DNA of 64,000 nucleotides from Methylopila sp. Yamaguchi (GTDB taxonomy: Bacteria > Pseudomonadota > Alphaproteobacteria > Rhizobiales > Methylopilaceae), in assembly GCF_002897035.1 (NCBI RefSeq), contig NZ_BAUX01000005.1:186001-250000 (forward strand), read 5' to 3'. Position 1 is the first letter of the stretch, and the number at the start of each line of letters is the position of its first letter. The position numbers and the translations under genes were made by a program. Shown here piece after piece: positions 1-8,602 of this stretch. The notes beneath the pieces were generated by a model, which worked only from the letters and a program-made list of their open reading frames with translations, did not search any database and was not told the DNA's origin.

Positions 1-708
1 CAGGTGCACCGTGTTGCCGTGCCGGTCGCCCAGAACCTGCACCTCGACGTGGCGGGCGCGCTCGACGAGTTTTTCGAGATAGACTTCGTCCTTGCCGAAC
101 GCAGCCTTGGCCTCGCGCTTGGCGTTGGTGACCTCGTTGATCAGCTTCGACATCTCGCGGATGACGCGCATGCCGCGTCCGCCGCCGCCCCAGGAGGCCT
201 TCAGCATCACCGGCAGGCCGATCTCTTCGGCCGCCTTGCGGATGGCGTCCGGATCGTCGGGCAGCGGCGCGGTCGCGGGCATCACCGGCACGCCGACGCT
301 TTCCGCCAGATTGCGCGCCGCGACCTTGTTGCCGAGTGAGCGCATCGTGTCCGGCGACGGACCGATGAAGAGGATTTTGGCCTCCGCGCAGGCCTCGGCG
401 AACTCCGGGCTCTCGGACAGAAAGCCGTAGCCCGGATGGATGGCGTCCACGCCGGCCTCGGTCGCGACGCGTATCACCTCAGGGATCGAAAGGTAGGCTT
501 CGAGCGGCCCCATCCCGCGGCCGACCTGATAGGCCTCATCGGACTTGAAGCGGTGGAGCGAGAGCTTGTCCTCCTCCGCATAGATCGCGACGGTGCGGAT
601 GCCGAGCTCCGCCGCGGCGCGGAACACGCGGATCGCGATCTCGGAGCGGTTGGCGACGAGGAGCTTTCGGATCTTGCGGGGCGGCACGACGAGCGCAGGG
701 GCGTTCAT
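1..708 (-). CDS. pyc: Pyruvate carboxylase, N-terminal part (cut by window edge)
   Basis: Biotin-dependent enzyme that carboxylates pyruvate to oxaloacetate to refill the TCA cycle. Only the first 236 codons are in the window; the frame is open to base 1. The translation starts MNAPALVVPPRKIRKLLVAN and continues with the biotin-carboxylase N-domain: ANRSEIAIRVFRA, the HPGYGFLSESPEFA segment, and the ATP-grasp glycine-rich loop ASWGGGGRGMRV near residue 175. The run AAFGKDEVYLEKLVERARHVEVQ is much closer to pyruvate carboxylase than to acetyl- or propionyl-CoA carboxylase subunits. The loop after YQVGRG is about seven residues shorter than in Rhizobium Pyc. The ATG at 708 is the only good start before the conserved region. 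The carboxyltransferase and biotin domains are outside the window, so the subunit architecture is inferred from the family. Confidence 0.88.
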   Translation of the reverse strand, partial: MNAPALVVPPRKIRKLLVANRSEIAIRVFRAAAELGIRTVAIYAEEDKLSLHRFKSDEAYQVGRGMGPLEAYLSIPEVIRVATEAGVDAIHPGYGFLSESPEFAEACAEAKILFIGPSPDTMRSLGNKVAARNLAESVGVPVMPATAPLPDDPDAIRKAAEEIGLPVMLKASWGGGGRGMRVIREMSKLINEVTNAKREAKAAFGKDEVYLEKLVERARHVEVQVLGDRHGNTVHL

Positions 709-871
709 TGAGACGTTCGACCTCCGGATCGTGACGAAAGGCGGCCGAGGCGGCCGGCGGAGCGAAATCGGATCGCAGGCGACGGGCGAACGCGAGAGAT
801 CCCCGCCTCGCCCCCATCGTTGAAGGCGAGGTTATACGAACGTTTGACGGGATAAAGAGCCGAGCCGCGGT

Positions 872-2215
872 TCAGATGCGGCCGGGCGACGGCGGGGCGT
901 TGGCTGGAACGACCGGAGCGCCCTCGCGCGGTTGCGGCGACGGCGCGCCGGCCGCCGCGCGGACGGGCGTCACGCGCTTAGTCGTCCGCAGCTCCTCGGA
1001 GATGTAGGCGAGTGCCACGAGGATAAGAGCGCCCAGCAGCGAGAACGTCACCTGCGTGACGACGCCATGGCCGAACCAGTCGAACACGCCGTGGCTCATC
1101 GCCGCGAACACCGTCGAGATCACGAACAGCGGCAGGCTCTTGCGCCCGATCAGCACCATGGAGCGGCCGAGCAGCGTCTCGCCCAGGCGGCTCTCCTTGC
1201 GGATGAACAGCGCGGCGAGGTGAGCCATGGCGAGAAAGTGGGCGAGCCGCACCGGCGAGGCGTTCGCCTTGTCGGCGATGTCGGTGATGAAGCGGAGCGG
1301 CCTCCACTCGTAGAGGCCGAGCGTCGCCCAGGGCGCGGCGGCGATGAAGGCAACGATGACGATGGTGAGCGACAGCGCGATCGCCGCCGGCGCCGCCATG
1401 ACGTTCCGGAACCAGGGCTCCTCGCGCGCGAGGAAGATCGCGAAACCCGCTAGGAATACCGCCTGCCACGCGAAGGGATTGAAGGTCCAGAGCCGCGTGT
1501 CGGGGTAGGACGACAGTGTCGCGCCGGAGACCTGCGCCCAGGTCCAGACGCCGACGGCGAAGGCCGCGTAGAAGTACCACCGGTCCCGGAACAGCCAGAA
1601 CAGGACCCCGACCATGATCGTGAGCAGGATGTAGAGCGGAAGGATGTCCAGCAGCGGCGGGAGGTAGCCGAGCATCGCGAGCTTCGGCAGCACCGTTTCG
1701 GTCGCGACGAGGAACGGGCGCACGAACAGGTCCCGCTCCATGATGCTGGAGCCTGCGTATTCCCGGTACAGCACGGCGAGCGTCGCGATTACCACGAAGG
1801 CCGCGATGTGGTGGAGATACAGGGTGAACGCGCGCTGGAAACCGTAGGGGATCGCCATGATCGGGCGGTCCAGGAACTTCCCCACGAACATGCTCGCCAT
1901 CGCGAAGCCGGACAGGAAGACGAAGAGCTCGGCGGAGTCCGACACGCCGTAGTTCTTCGTCGTGAGCCAGCTCATGACGTTGTTGACGCTGTGGTTCCAG
2001 AAAATGAAGACGATCGCGAGCCCGCGCCAGAAGTCGAGCCTCCAGTCTCGCGACGAGACGGGAGCTCCCGCCGGATGCTTCGCAGCCTGCGTCGTCGCAC
2101 CGCCATCCGCCAAGACGCCATCCTCGCTGGTTTGAGACGACGTTCGCGCCGCTAGCGCCAAGCCGCGCGACGAATCACGCTCGGCCGACGCACCGAATCG
2201 TATAATCGGACCCAA
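872..2215 (-). CDS. OpgC-family membrane acyltransferase-like protein
   Basis: A polytopic inner-membrane protein with about ten hydrophobic segments. The region starting WRLDFWRGLAIVFIFWNH near residue 60, followed by SDSAELFVFLSGFAMA, is the signature of the OpgC/MdoC family, which in other bacteria succinylates osmoregulated periplasmic glucans. The catalytic-type His of FWNH is present. The first 55 residues and the last 40 are Ala/Pro-rich and probably disordered. The longest frame begins with TTG at 2215; the family core starts later, so an internal start is possible. It stands alone between pyc and a convergently unrelated sugar gene group, and no opgGH is nearby, so the actual substrate is unknown. 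Many alphaproteobacterial OpgC-like proteins have no tested function. Confidence 0.75.
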   Translation of the reverse strand: MGPIIRFGASAERDSSRGLALAARTSSQTSEDGVLADGGATTQAAKHPAGAPVSSRDWRLDFWRGLAIVFIFWNHSVNNVMSWLTTKNYGVSDSAELFVFLSGFAMASMFVGKFLDRPIMAIPYGFQRAFTLYLHHIAAFVVIATLAVLYREYAGSSIMERDLFVRPFLVATETVLPKLAMLGYLPPLLDILPLYILLTIMVGVLFWLFRDRWYFYAAFAVGVWTWAQVSGATLSSYPDTRLWTFNPFAWQAVFLAGFAIFLAREEPWFRNVMAAPAAIALSLTIVIVAFIAAAPWATLGLYEWRPLRFITDIADKANASPVRLAHFLAMAHLAALFIRKESRLGETLLGRSMVLIGRKSLPLFVISTVFAAMSHGVFDWFGHGVVTQVTFSLLGALILVALAYISEELRTTKRVTPVRAAAGAPSPQPREGAPVVPANAPPSPGRI

Positions 2216-2286
2216 ACGTCGCGAGTGTGGCGAAAGTTTCCGCCGCGCTTGCGCCTATGGACGCGGTCGGAGTGACCGCCGCGAGA

Positions 2287-3474
2287 TCAGAGCAACCCGC
2301 GCGCCGCGAGGTTCCGCATAAGATGACCGGCCCCGAAGCTCCAGCGTTCGGCGTCGGGGCAGCGGACCACCCGGTTCACGAGCGCGCCGAGCGTCGGCGT
2401 CGCGATGGTGACCACATCGCCGACCTTGTGGGTGAAGCCCTCGCCCGGCGTGTCACGATCCTCGATCGGCGCGAACATGGTTCCGAGGTAGAGAACGAAG
2501 CCGTCGGGGTACTGGTGGTTCCGCCCGATGGTCTGGCCGACGAGATCCTCCGGATCGCGCGCGATTTGCTCCATGTGGCTCACGCCGCCAAGTTTGAAGC
2601 CGTCCTCGCCGACGACCTCGAGCGTCACCGCCGCTTTGCGCACGTCGTCCAGCGTGAAGCCTTCGTCGAACAGGCGGATAAAGGGACCGACGGAGGCGGA
2701 GGCCGTGTTGTCCTTGGCCTTGCTCAGCAGCAACGCCGAACGGCCTTCAACGTCCCGCAGGTTGACGTCGTTTCCGAGGGTCGCGCCGACGATGCGTCCC
2801 GCGCTCGAGACGACGACCACCATCTCCGGCTCGGGGTTGTTCCAGGTCGAGATCGGATGAATGCCGACGTCGGAGCCTGATCCCACGCTCGCCATCGCCT
2901 GGGTCTTGGTGAAGACCTCGGCGTCCGGCCCGATGCCGACCTCGAGATACTGCGACCAGAGGCCCTTCCCGACCAGCACGCGCTTAAGCGCCGCGGCCTC
3001 CTCCGACCCCGGCTTCAGCGCGGCGAGATCCGCCCCGATGGTCGTCGCGATCTCGGCGCGGAACGACGCGGCCTTCTCGGGCGCGCCTTTGGCCTGCTCC
3101 TCGACGACGCGCTCGAGCGTCGAGATCGGAAAGGTGACGCCCGCGGCCTTCACCGCCTGCAGGTCGATGGGCGACAGCAGCCAGGGCTTCGTCGCGTCCC
3201 GACCGTCGGGCGGCGTGTTCGCGAGGATGTCGGCGAGCGCGCCGATGTCGTCGCCCTCGGCCGCGGCCAGTTCGCCCGCGGGATCGGCCGCCTCGCAGAG
3301 GTCCCGGGAAGTGGCGAAGGCGGCGCTTACGTCCAGCACGCGGTCGTTTCGGATCGTGACCACGCTCGGACCGCTTACATCCGGCCGCCAGACCCGGCCC
3401 GCAAGGACCGCCTTCGCACGATCGGAGGGCAGAGTGGTTTCAACGACGAGATTGACCGGCACAGGGCGCTCCAT
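2287..3474 (-). CDS. Fumarylacetoacetate hydrolase-family protein, possible 2-keto-3-deoxy sugar acid dehydratase
   Basis: A 395-residue protein of the long FAH superfamily subtype. The C-terminal catalytic fold is visible from about residue 165 onward: EVGIGPDAEVFTK, the metal-site segment NNPEPEMVVVVSSAGRI, GNDVNLRDVEGRSALLLSKAKDN, and a C-terminal DVVTIATPTLGALVNRV. The E-x-E type metal ligands are in place. This subtype of about 390 residues includes sugar-acid dehydratases such as XylX of Caulobacter, and the adjacent MFS transporter and galE make a sugar-related role reasonable, but the substrate cannot be read from sequence. I chose ATG 3474 (MERPVPVNLVVETTLP), because the 14 residues upstream in the open frame do not resemble the family. 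The MFS gene ends 64 bases upstream in the same direction, so the two may be co-transcribed. Confidence 0.72.
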   Translation of the reverse strand: MERPVPVNLVVETTLPSDRAKAVLAGRVWRPDVSGPSVVTIRNDRVLDVSAAFATSRDLCEAADPAGELAAAEGDDIGALADILANTPPDGRDATKPWLLSPIDLQAVKAAGVTFPISTLERVVEEQAKGAPEKAASFRAEIATTIGADLAALKPGSEEAAALKRVLVGKGLWSQYLEVGIGPDAEVFTKTQAMASVGSGSDVGIHPISTWNNPEPEMVVVVSSAGRIVGATLGNDVNLRDVEGRSALLLSKAKDNTASASVGPFIRLFDEGFTLDDVRKAAVTLEVVGEDGFKLGGVSHMEQIARDPEDLVGQTIGRNHQYPDGFVLYLGTMFAPIEDRDTPGEGFTHKVGDVVTIATPTLGALVNRVVRCPDAERWSFGAGHLMRNLAARGLL

Positions 3475-3538
3475 TGTTCGGAGACTATACAATTGTTCGC
3501 AGACGTTTTGCCGCAACTCGTCGTCTTCGGCAACGGCG

Positions 3539-4990
3539 TCACGCGGCTTTCGAGAGTGGATCGGCGATGTCCTCCAGCGATTTCCCCTCGGCGTCGATCC
3601 CCCACACCAGGGCGGCGGCGCCCGCGCCGATCATGAGCGACGCCGCTCCGGCGTATCCGAGGAAGATCGGCCAAGGCTGGCCGCCGCCGATCAGCACGCC
3701 GAAGACGTAGGGGGCGACGACCCCGCCAAGGCCGGTGCCGATGGCGTAGAACGCCGCGATCGCCAGAGCGCGCACCTCGAGGGGAAAGGCTTCGCTGGCC
3801 GTGAGATAGGCCGAACTCGCCGCGGCCGAGGCGAAGAAGAAGATCACGCACCAGGCGAGCGTTTGCGTGACCGCCGTCAGCGCACCTTCCGCGAACAGCC
3901 ACCCTGTGGCCAGCAGCAGAACACCGGACGCGACATAGGTCAGGCAGATCATCTTCCGTCGCCCGACCGTGTCGAACAAGGGCCCTAGGACCAGGGGACC
4001 GATGACGTTGCCGAAGGCGAAGGGCACGAGATAGAGCCCCACGTGAGCGGCCTCGACCGCGTAGAACTTCGTCAGGATCAGCCCGTAGGTGAAGAACACG
4101 GCGTTGTAGAGAAACGCCTGCGCGATCATCAGCGCGAGCACCAGCGCCGATCGGCCGCGATAGGCGCCGAAGATCGCGCGGAAGATGAGTCGGAACCCGA
4201 AGGTGCGGGCGGGATGGATCCGCAGCGATCCTCGCGCCGGCGGCAGGGTCTCGCCCGTTTCGGCCTCGATGCGCCGCTCGATGTCGGCGACGACCGCCTC
4301 GCCCTCTTCGATCCGGTCGTGGCACGCGAGCCAACGCGGACTCTCCGGCACAAGCCGGCGGGTGAACAGGATGAGCAGGCCGAGAACGGCGCCCAGACCG
4401 AAGCCGAGCCGCCAGCCGAGATCGACCGGGAACCAGCCGGAGTCGAGCAGCACGACGCTCGCCAGCGCCCCGACGCCTGCGCCGGCCCAGAAGCTGCCGT
4501 TGATGATGATCGCGATCCGGCCGCGCAGCCGCGCCGGCATAAGTTCATCGATTGCGGAGTTGATCGCGGCGTATTCGCCGCCGATCCCGATCCCGGTGAT
4601 CAGCCGGAACAGCGCAAGGCTCCAGAAGTCCCATGCGAAGGCCGAGAACAGCACGCCGACGATGTAGACGCCAAGCGTCGTGAAGAAGATCAGCCTGCGG
4701 CCGAACCGGTCGGTCAGCCACCCGAAACCCAGCGCGCCCCCAACCGCGCCGATCAGATAGGCCGAGGCGAGAGCGCCGATGTCCGCATCGCTCAGGGCGA
4801 GCGTTCCCGGGTCCTGCAGACGCGGCGCGAGCGCCCCGACGATGGTCACCTCGAGCCCGTCCAGGACCCAGGTGACGCCTAGGGCGAGCACTATCAGGAG
4901 ATGGAGCCGCGACCAGGGCAGCCGGTCCATCCGCGCGGGAATGTCGATCTCGACGGCCTCGCGGCCTCCGAGCGCGGCGTTGGGGCTCAA
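3539..4990 (-). CDS. MFS transporter, metabolite:H+ symporter type
   Basis: Twelve-helix major facilitator protein. The start region reads EIDIPARMDRLPWSRLHLL followed by the first helix with the motif VTWVLDGLEVTIVGALA, typical of the sugar/metabolite:H+ symporter branch. The loop 2-3 signature is FGWLTDRFGRRLIFFTT, and the loop between helices 8 and 9 carries the matching DTVGRRKM. The start is uncertain: TTG at 4990 overlaps the galE stop by three bases and keeps the conserved EIDIPAR lead, while the first ATG is at 4930. The tight overlap with galE argues for translational coupling. Together with the downstream FAH enzyme this forms a likely three-gene unit galE-MFS-FAH. The substrate is unknown; a sugar acid or aromatic acid is plausible. 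Confidence 0.8.
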   Translation of the reverse strand: MSPNAALGGREAVEIDIPARMDRLPWSRLHLLIVLALGVTWVLDGLEVTIVGALAPRLQDPGTLALSDADIGALASAYLIGAVGGALGFGWLTDRFGRRLIFFTTLGVYIVGVLFSAFAWDFWSLALFRLITGIGIGGEYAAINSAIDELMPARLRGRIAIIINGSFWAGAGVGALASVVLLDSGWFPVDLGWRLGFGLGAVLGLLILFTRRLVPESPRWLACHDRIEEGEAVVADIERRIEAETGETLPPARGSLRIHPARTFGFRLIFRAIFGAYRGRSALVLALMIAQAFLYNAVFFTYGLILTKFYAVEAAHVGLYLVPFAFGNVIGPLVLGPLFDTVGRRKMICLTYVASGVLLLATGWLFAEGALTAVTQTLAWCVIFFFASAAASSAYLTASEAFPLEVRALAIAAFYAIGTGLGGVVAPYVFGVLIGGGQPWPIFLGYAGAASLMIGAGAAALVWGIDAEGKSLEDIADPLSKAA

Positions 4991-5982
4991 GCCTGACCGG
5001 CGCCGCGCTCCGCCACCTGGCGCTCCCAGGCCAGCGCGTGGCCGACAATCGCGTCGAGGTCGTCGTGGCGAGGCCGCCAGCCCACGGTTTCGCGGATGCG
5101 GGTCGGGTTCGCCACCAGCGACGCCGGGTCGCCGTCCCGACGCGGGGAGACATGCACGGGGAAATCTACGCCGGCGCAGCGCTTCACGGCGTCGATCACC
5201 TCGAGCACGGACGCGCCCCTGCCATAGCCGCAGTTCGCCACGAAGCTTTCGCCGCCCGCTTCGAGGTGATCGAGCGCCAGGAGATGGGCATGCGCGAGGT
5301 CGCTGACATGGATGTAGTCGCGCACGCAGGTGCCGTCCGGCGTCGGATAGTCGTCGCCGTAACATTCGAGGTGGTTGCGTCCGCCGAGCGCCGCCTGGGC
5401 GGCCACCTTGATCAGATGCGTCGCGCGTGGGCTCGACTGGCCAGCCCGGCCGTCAGGATCGGCGCCCGCCACGTTGAAATAGCGCAACGCGGCATAGGAG
5501 AGGCCGTAGGCGCGCGACATGTCGGCCAGCATGCGCTCGGTCATGAGCTTCGAGGCGCCGTAGGGCGAAATCGGATCCAACGGGTTGTCTTCGGTGAGCG
5601 GCTCGTCCGACCCCTCGCCATAGACGGCCGCGGTCGAGGAGAACACGACGCGCTTGACGCCGCCGGCGACTGCGGCGGCCAGCAGCGCGCGGGAGCGAAC
5701 GGTGTTGTTGAGGTAGTAGTCGAGGGGGTCGCGCACCGAATCCGGCACCACGATTGATCCCGCGAAATGGACGATGGCGTCCACCTCATGCTCCGCGATC
5801 GTCTCCGCGACGAGCCGCTCGTCGCCCACGCACCCCTTCACGAACGGCACGGTCTCAGGCACGGCCCGCCGGAAGCCCGTGGATAGATCATCGAGCACGA
5901 CGACGCTGCGTCCGGCGTCCTTGAGGGCGAGCACCATATGGCTGCCGATGTAGCCGGCGCCGCCTGTCACAAGAACAGCCAT
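4987..5982 (-). CDS. galE: UDP-glucose 4-epimerase
   Basis: Interconverts UDP-glucose and UDP-galactose, supplying galactose for polysaccharide and lipopolysaccharide. An extended short-chain dehydrogenase of 331 residues. The NAD-binding GGAGYIGSH loop lies at residues 7-15, and the catalytic triad is visible as SSTAAVYG (Ser) and SPYGASK (Tyr-x3-Lys) near residues 120-155. The RYFNVAGADPDGRAG motif and the C-terminal DGTCVRDYIHVSDLAHAH are classic GalE. ATG at 5982 is preceded by AAGGAGGG at 5987-5994, an unusually strong ribosome binding site that settles the start. It overlaps the MFS gene downstream, so it probably heads that operon. Confidence 0.93.
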   Translation of the reverse strand: MAVLVTGGAGYIGSHMVLALKDAGRSVVVLDDLSTGFRRAVPETVPFVKGCVGDERLVAETIAEHEVDAIVHFAGSIVVPDSVRDPLDYYLNNTVRSRALLAAAVAGGVKRVVFSSTAAVYGEGSDEPLTEDNPLDPISPYGASKLMTERMLADMSRAYGLSYAALRYFNVAGADPDGRAGQSSPRATHLIKVAAQAALGGRNHLECYGDDYPTPDGTCVRDYIHVSDLAHAHLLALDHLEAGGESFVANCGYGRGASVLEVIDAVKRCAGVDFPVHVSPRRDGDPASLVANPTRIRETVGWRPRHDDLDAIVGHALAWERQVAERGAGQA

Positions 5983-6082
5983 CAATCCCTCCTTCGACGT
6001 TTGTGGACGATCTCAGGAGGGTTCATCTCGGCGCGGAGTCCGCCTCTTCAAGTGGTCGAGAGCTAATAATCCCGGCCAGAAG

Positions 6083-6811
6083 CTACAGGATCGGACGTGG
6101 CGAAAGCTCCTTCTCGAAGTGCTGCGCAAACCGCGCCATCGCGCGCGGATTGTCGATCGTGAGCTTGCCGTCGGCCAGAGTGAAGAAGCCCTGGCTTTTC
6201 AGACGCGCCATGGTCTTGTTGGTGTGCACCAGAGACAGCCCCAGAGCGTCCGCCACATGCTGCTGCGTTAATGGGAACTCCAGCGCGCGGTCCTCGACCA
6301 GGCCCAGCGCGTCCGCCCGCTTGAACAGGCCCGCGAAGAGCGAGGCGATGCGTTCGGCCGCGCTGCGACGGCCGACGGTCAGAAGGTTTTCGTCGAGAAT
6401 CGCTTCAGACTGCGCCGCGAGCCAGGTCAGGTCATACGCGAAGGCCGGCATCCGCTCGAAGATGCTCCAGAGCTTCCGGCGGGGGATAAGGCAGAGTTCC
6501 ACGTCGGTCAGGGCGATCGCGCCGTAAAGCGCCTTCTCGAACAACGAGGCCTGCAGACCCAGCAGGTCGCCTGGAAGCGCGATGCTCAGGATCTGGCGCC
6601 GCCCGTCCGGCAGCTCCTTGTACCGAAAGGCCCATCCCGAAAAGAGGGTGTAGAGTTCGGCGCCGTTCTGCTCGGGATGGATGATGTCCGCCCCGGCCGG
6701 CAAGCGAAGATGCTCGGATTTTAGCGTTTCCAGAAAAGCCACTTCGTCGTCGGTCTTTGGACGGAAGGCATTCCTCTTGCGCAAAGGGCACTGGGAGCAG
6801 CGCACGAACAT
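6083..6811 (-). CDS. Crp/Fnr-family transcriptional regulator
   Basis: A 242-residue regulator with an N-terminal cyclic-nucleotide-binding beta-roll (residues about 30-130; GWAFRYKELPDGRRQILSIALPGDLLG) and a C-terminal winged helix (PLTQQHVADALGLSLVHTNK, near residues 185-205). The N-terminus MFVRCSQCPLRKRNAF has a CxxC pair close to the start and another Cys further in, as in many alphaproteobacterial Fnr-like proteins; whether it holds an iron-sulfur cluster is not clear because the full four-Cys FNR pattern is not obvious. ATG 6811 was chosen because the 20 residues upstream in the open frame do not fit the family. It is divergent from phyR across a 274-base region, so it could respond to, or influence, that locus. 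Confidence 0.8.
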   Translation of the reverse strand: MFVRCSQCPLRKRNAFRPKTDDEVAFLETLKSEHLRLPAGADIIHPEQNGAELYTLFSGWAFRYKELPDGRRQILSIALPGDLLGLQASLFEKALYGAIALTDVELCLIPRRKLWSIFERMPAFAYDLTWLAAQSEAILDENLLTVGRRSAAERIASLFAGLFKRADALGLVEDRALEFPLTQQHVADALGLSLVHTNKTMARLKSQGFFTLADGKLTIDNPRAMARFAQHFEKELSPRPIL

Positions 6812-7085
6812 GGTCACGCTCGGGAAAATACGTAGGGGGCCCGCGGTCTGCGGCAGCTGTAGAGACCCCAATCAATGCCGCCCCGCTATGTGAAAACACA
6901 CATTGTCCGCAGCCGATAGGGGATAAATTCCACCCGACTCCACGCGCCCCTGCGAAGATCGTCCTGCCGCTCGGTCGTTGACATCCGCGCTCAGGGCTTG
7001 CTCATTCCAGTCGCCGCGCCATTTCGCTGCCACAGCGCTTCACCGCGTTCCTGCACCGACACCGCTTGTCCGGATTATCCTCGTC

Positions 7086-7880
7086 ATGGCTCTTGCCGAC
7101 ACGATCGCACCCCACCTGCCGTTTCTCCGCCGTTACGCTCGCGCGCTGACAGGGCGGCAAGACAGCGGCGACGCCTATGTCGCGGCCGTTCTCAAGGCTC
7201 TCATCGCCGACCCCCGGATTTTCCCGGCCGACACCGATCCGCGCGTCGGCCTCTACGCCATCTTCTCACGCATATGGTCGTCGGTGGCGCTGAACGTCGA
7301 GACGGGGCTGGAGGCGGCGCAGGCCGAGCGGACGATAGAGGCGCTGACGCCGCGTTCGCGTCAGGTGTTTCTGCTCGTGTCGGTCGAAGGCTTTTCCCCG
7401 GCTGAAGCGGGTCAGATCCTCGGCCTCTCGCATAGCGAGATCAACACGGCGATCGACGATGCCGGCCGCGAGATCGCCGAGCAGGTGGCGACGGACGTGC
7501 TCATCATCGAGGACGAGCCGATCATCTCCATGGATCTCGCCAAATTGGTCGAGGACCTCGGCCACCGCGTGGTGGGCACGGCGCGCACCCACACCGAAGC
7601 GGTGGCTATGGCCGCGAAGACGAATCCGGGGCTTGTGTTGGCCGACATCCAGCTGGCGGACGGCAGTTCCGGCCTGGAGGCCGTTCAGGAGATGCTCCCG
7701 AAGCTCGAGGTTCCTGTGATCTTCATCACCGCCTACCCCGAGCGCTTGCTGAGCGGCACGCGGCCCGAGCCGGTGTTCTTGGTCACCAAGCCTTTCCAAG
7801 CCTCCACGGTGAAGGCGATCGTCAGCCAAGCGCTGTTCTTCGGCGCTCGCGCGCGCAACCCCGACCACGCGCCGGCCTGA
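7086..7880 (+). CDS. phyR: PhyR, general stress response anti-anti-sigma factor
   Basis: Central switch of the alphaproteobacterial general stress response. Residues 1-130 are a sigma-factor-like domain (MALADTIAPHLPFLRRYARA; then TPRSRQVFLLVSVEGFSPAE as the region-4-like part) and residues 137-255 are a receiver domain. The phosphoacceptor is Asp187 in VLADIQLADGSSG, the acidic pocket is EDEP at 142-145, and the conserved Lys is Lys235 in LVTKPF. When phosphorylated, the family binds NepR and frees the EcfG sigma factor. The length of 264 residues is standard and fixes ATG 7086; no strong ribosome binding site is visible. A consensus TTGACA lies at 6978-6983 but the -10 is weak, and no EcfG motif was found upstream. 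A perfect hairpin terminator follows. Confidence 0.95.
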   Translation: MALADTIAPHLPFLRRYARALTGRQDSGDAYVAAVLKALIADPRIFPADTDPRVGLYAIFSRIWSSVALNVETGLEAAQAERTIEALTPRSRQVFLLVSVEGFSPAEAGQILGLSHSEINTAIDDAGREIAEQVATDVLIIEDEPIISMDLAKLVEDLGHRVVGTARTHTEAVAMAAKTNPGLVLADIQLADGSSGLEAVQEMLPKLEVPVIFITAYPERLLSGTRPEPVFLVTKPFQASTVKAIVSQALFFGARARNPDHAPA

Positions 7881-7896
7881 ACACCGAACGCGCGCA

Positions 7897-7939
7897 AAAC
7901 GACCACGGGCCGGATCGTCGATCCGGCCCGTGGTCGTTT
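7897..7939 (+). terminator. Perfect hairpin terminator after phyR
   Basis: A flawless 19-bp inverted repeat (arms 7897-7915 and 7921-7939) around a five-base loop CGTCG, bounded by AAA on one side and TTT on the other. It begins 17 bases after the phyR stop and lies ahead of the dps promoter. The short T run makes it look like a bidirectional intrinsic terminator. Confidence 0.8.
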
Positions 7940-7965
7940 GAGAAGCCCCACGCGCCCAACTCCCT

Positions 7966-7990
7966 GAAACTTTCCTGTCATCTCCGCGTT
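7966..7990 (+). promoter_or_regulatory. Candidate EcfG promoter of dps
   Basis: GAAAC at 7966-7970, a 16-base spacer, then CGTT at 7987-7990. This is one mismatch from the EcfG consensus GGAAC-N16/17-CGTT. It is 66 bases before the dps start codon and just downstream of the phyR terminator, so dps would be transcribed separately from phyR. Confidence 0.6.
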
Positions 7991-8055
7991 ATCGAACCGA
8001 CGACGCCATAGAGCCCAAGCAACGGGCCGGCGGGGCGGCAGGCCGGGAGGCGAAG

Positions 8056-8565
8056 ATGGCGGAAGCGGCGGTGCTCAAGGTAGCTGCCTCGAGCGATGAA
8101 AAGGTGCGGACGGGCCTGAGCGACGCCGATCGGAAGGTCATCGCGGAGACGCTGACCGACCTGACGGTTCAGACCTACCGTCTGCTGCTCCGATCCCAGG
8201 TCGTGCACTGGAACGTCACGGGCCCGCTCTTCCAGCCGATCCACGCTCTCACCCAGCAGCATTATCGTGACCTGTTCGCCGCGATCGATCAGATGGCGGA
8301 GCGCATCCGCGCGCTCGGCCACGTGATGCCGACCGGGAAGGCGACCTCGGGGTTGGACCGGGCGCTGTCGCTAGGTTCGCGGATGACTGCGCATGCAATG
8401 ATCGAGGAACTGGCGGAAGACCACGAGAGCCTCGCGCGCGTCGTTCGCGAAGGAGCCGCCGAGGCCGAGGATCGTCAGGATTTCGTGACCCACGACCTGC
8501 TTACGGCGCGGCTCGCGTTTCATGAGAAGGCCGTCTGGATGCTGCGCGCGATCGCAGCGAACTAG
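8056..8565 (+). CDS. dps: Dps-family DNA-binding ferritin-like protein
   Basis: Forms dodecamers that oxidise and store iron and shield DNA during starvation and oxidative stress. The 169-residue sequence carries the inter-subunit ferroxidase ligands with canonical spacing: His51 (VVHWNVTG), His63, Asp78 and Glu82 (AIDQMAERIRALG). The N-terminal 20 residues include two lysines and an arginine that could contact DNA. A GGGAGG ribosome binding site lies eight bases before ATG 8056. It sits inside the phyR-nepR-ecfG locus and has a near-consensus EcfG promoter, so it is most likely a direct target of the stress response. A small gene of unknown function follows after 37 bases and could be co-transcribed. 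Confidence 0.93.
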   Translation: MAEAAVLKVAASSDEKVRTGLSDADRKVIAETLTDLTVQTYRLLLRSQVVHWNVTGPLFQPIHALTQQHYRDLFAAIDQMAERIRALGHVMPTGKATSGLDRALSLGSRMTAHAMIEELAEDHESLARVVREGAAEAEDRQDFVTHDLLTARLAFHEKAVWMLRAIAAN

Positions 8566-8602
8566 CATCTGCGCCTCCGAACCCAAATAAGAGGACACGA
8601 TC

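Noticed and set aside
6840-7080. EcfG promoter for phyR
   Set aside because: No GGAAC-like element at 16-17 bases from any CGTT in the region; only a sigma-70-like TTGACA is present.
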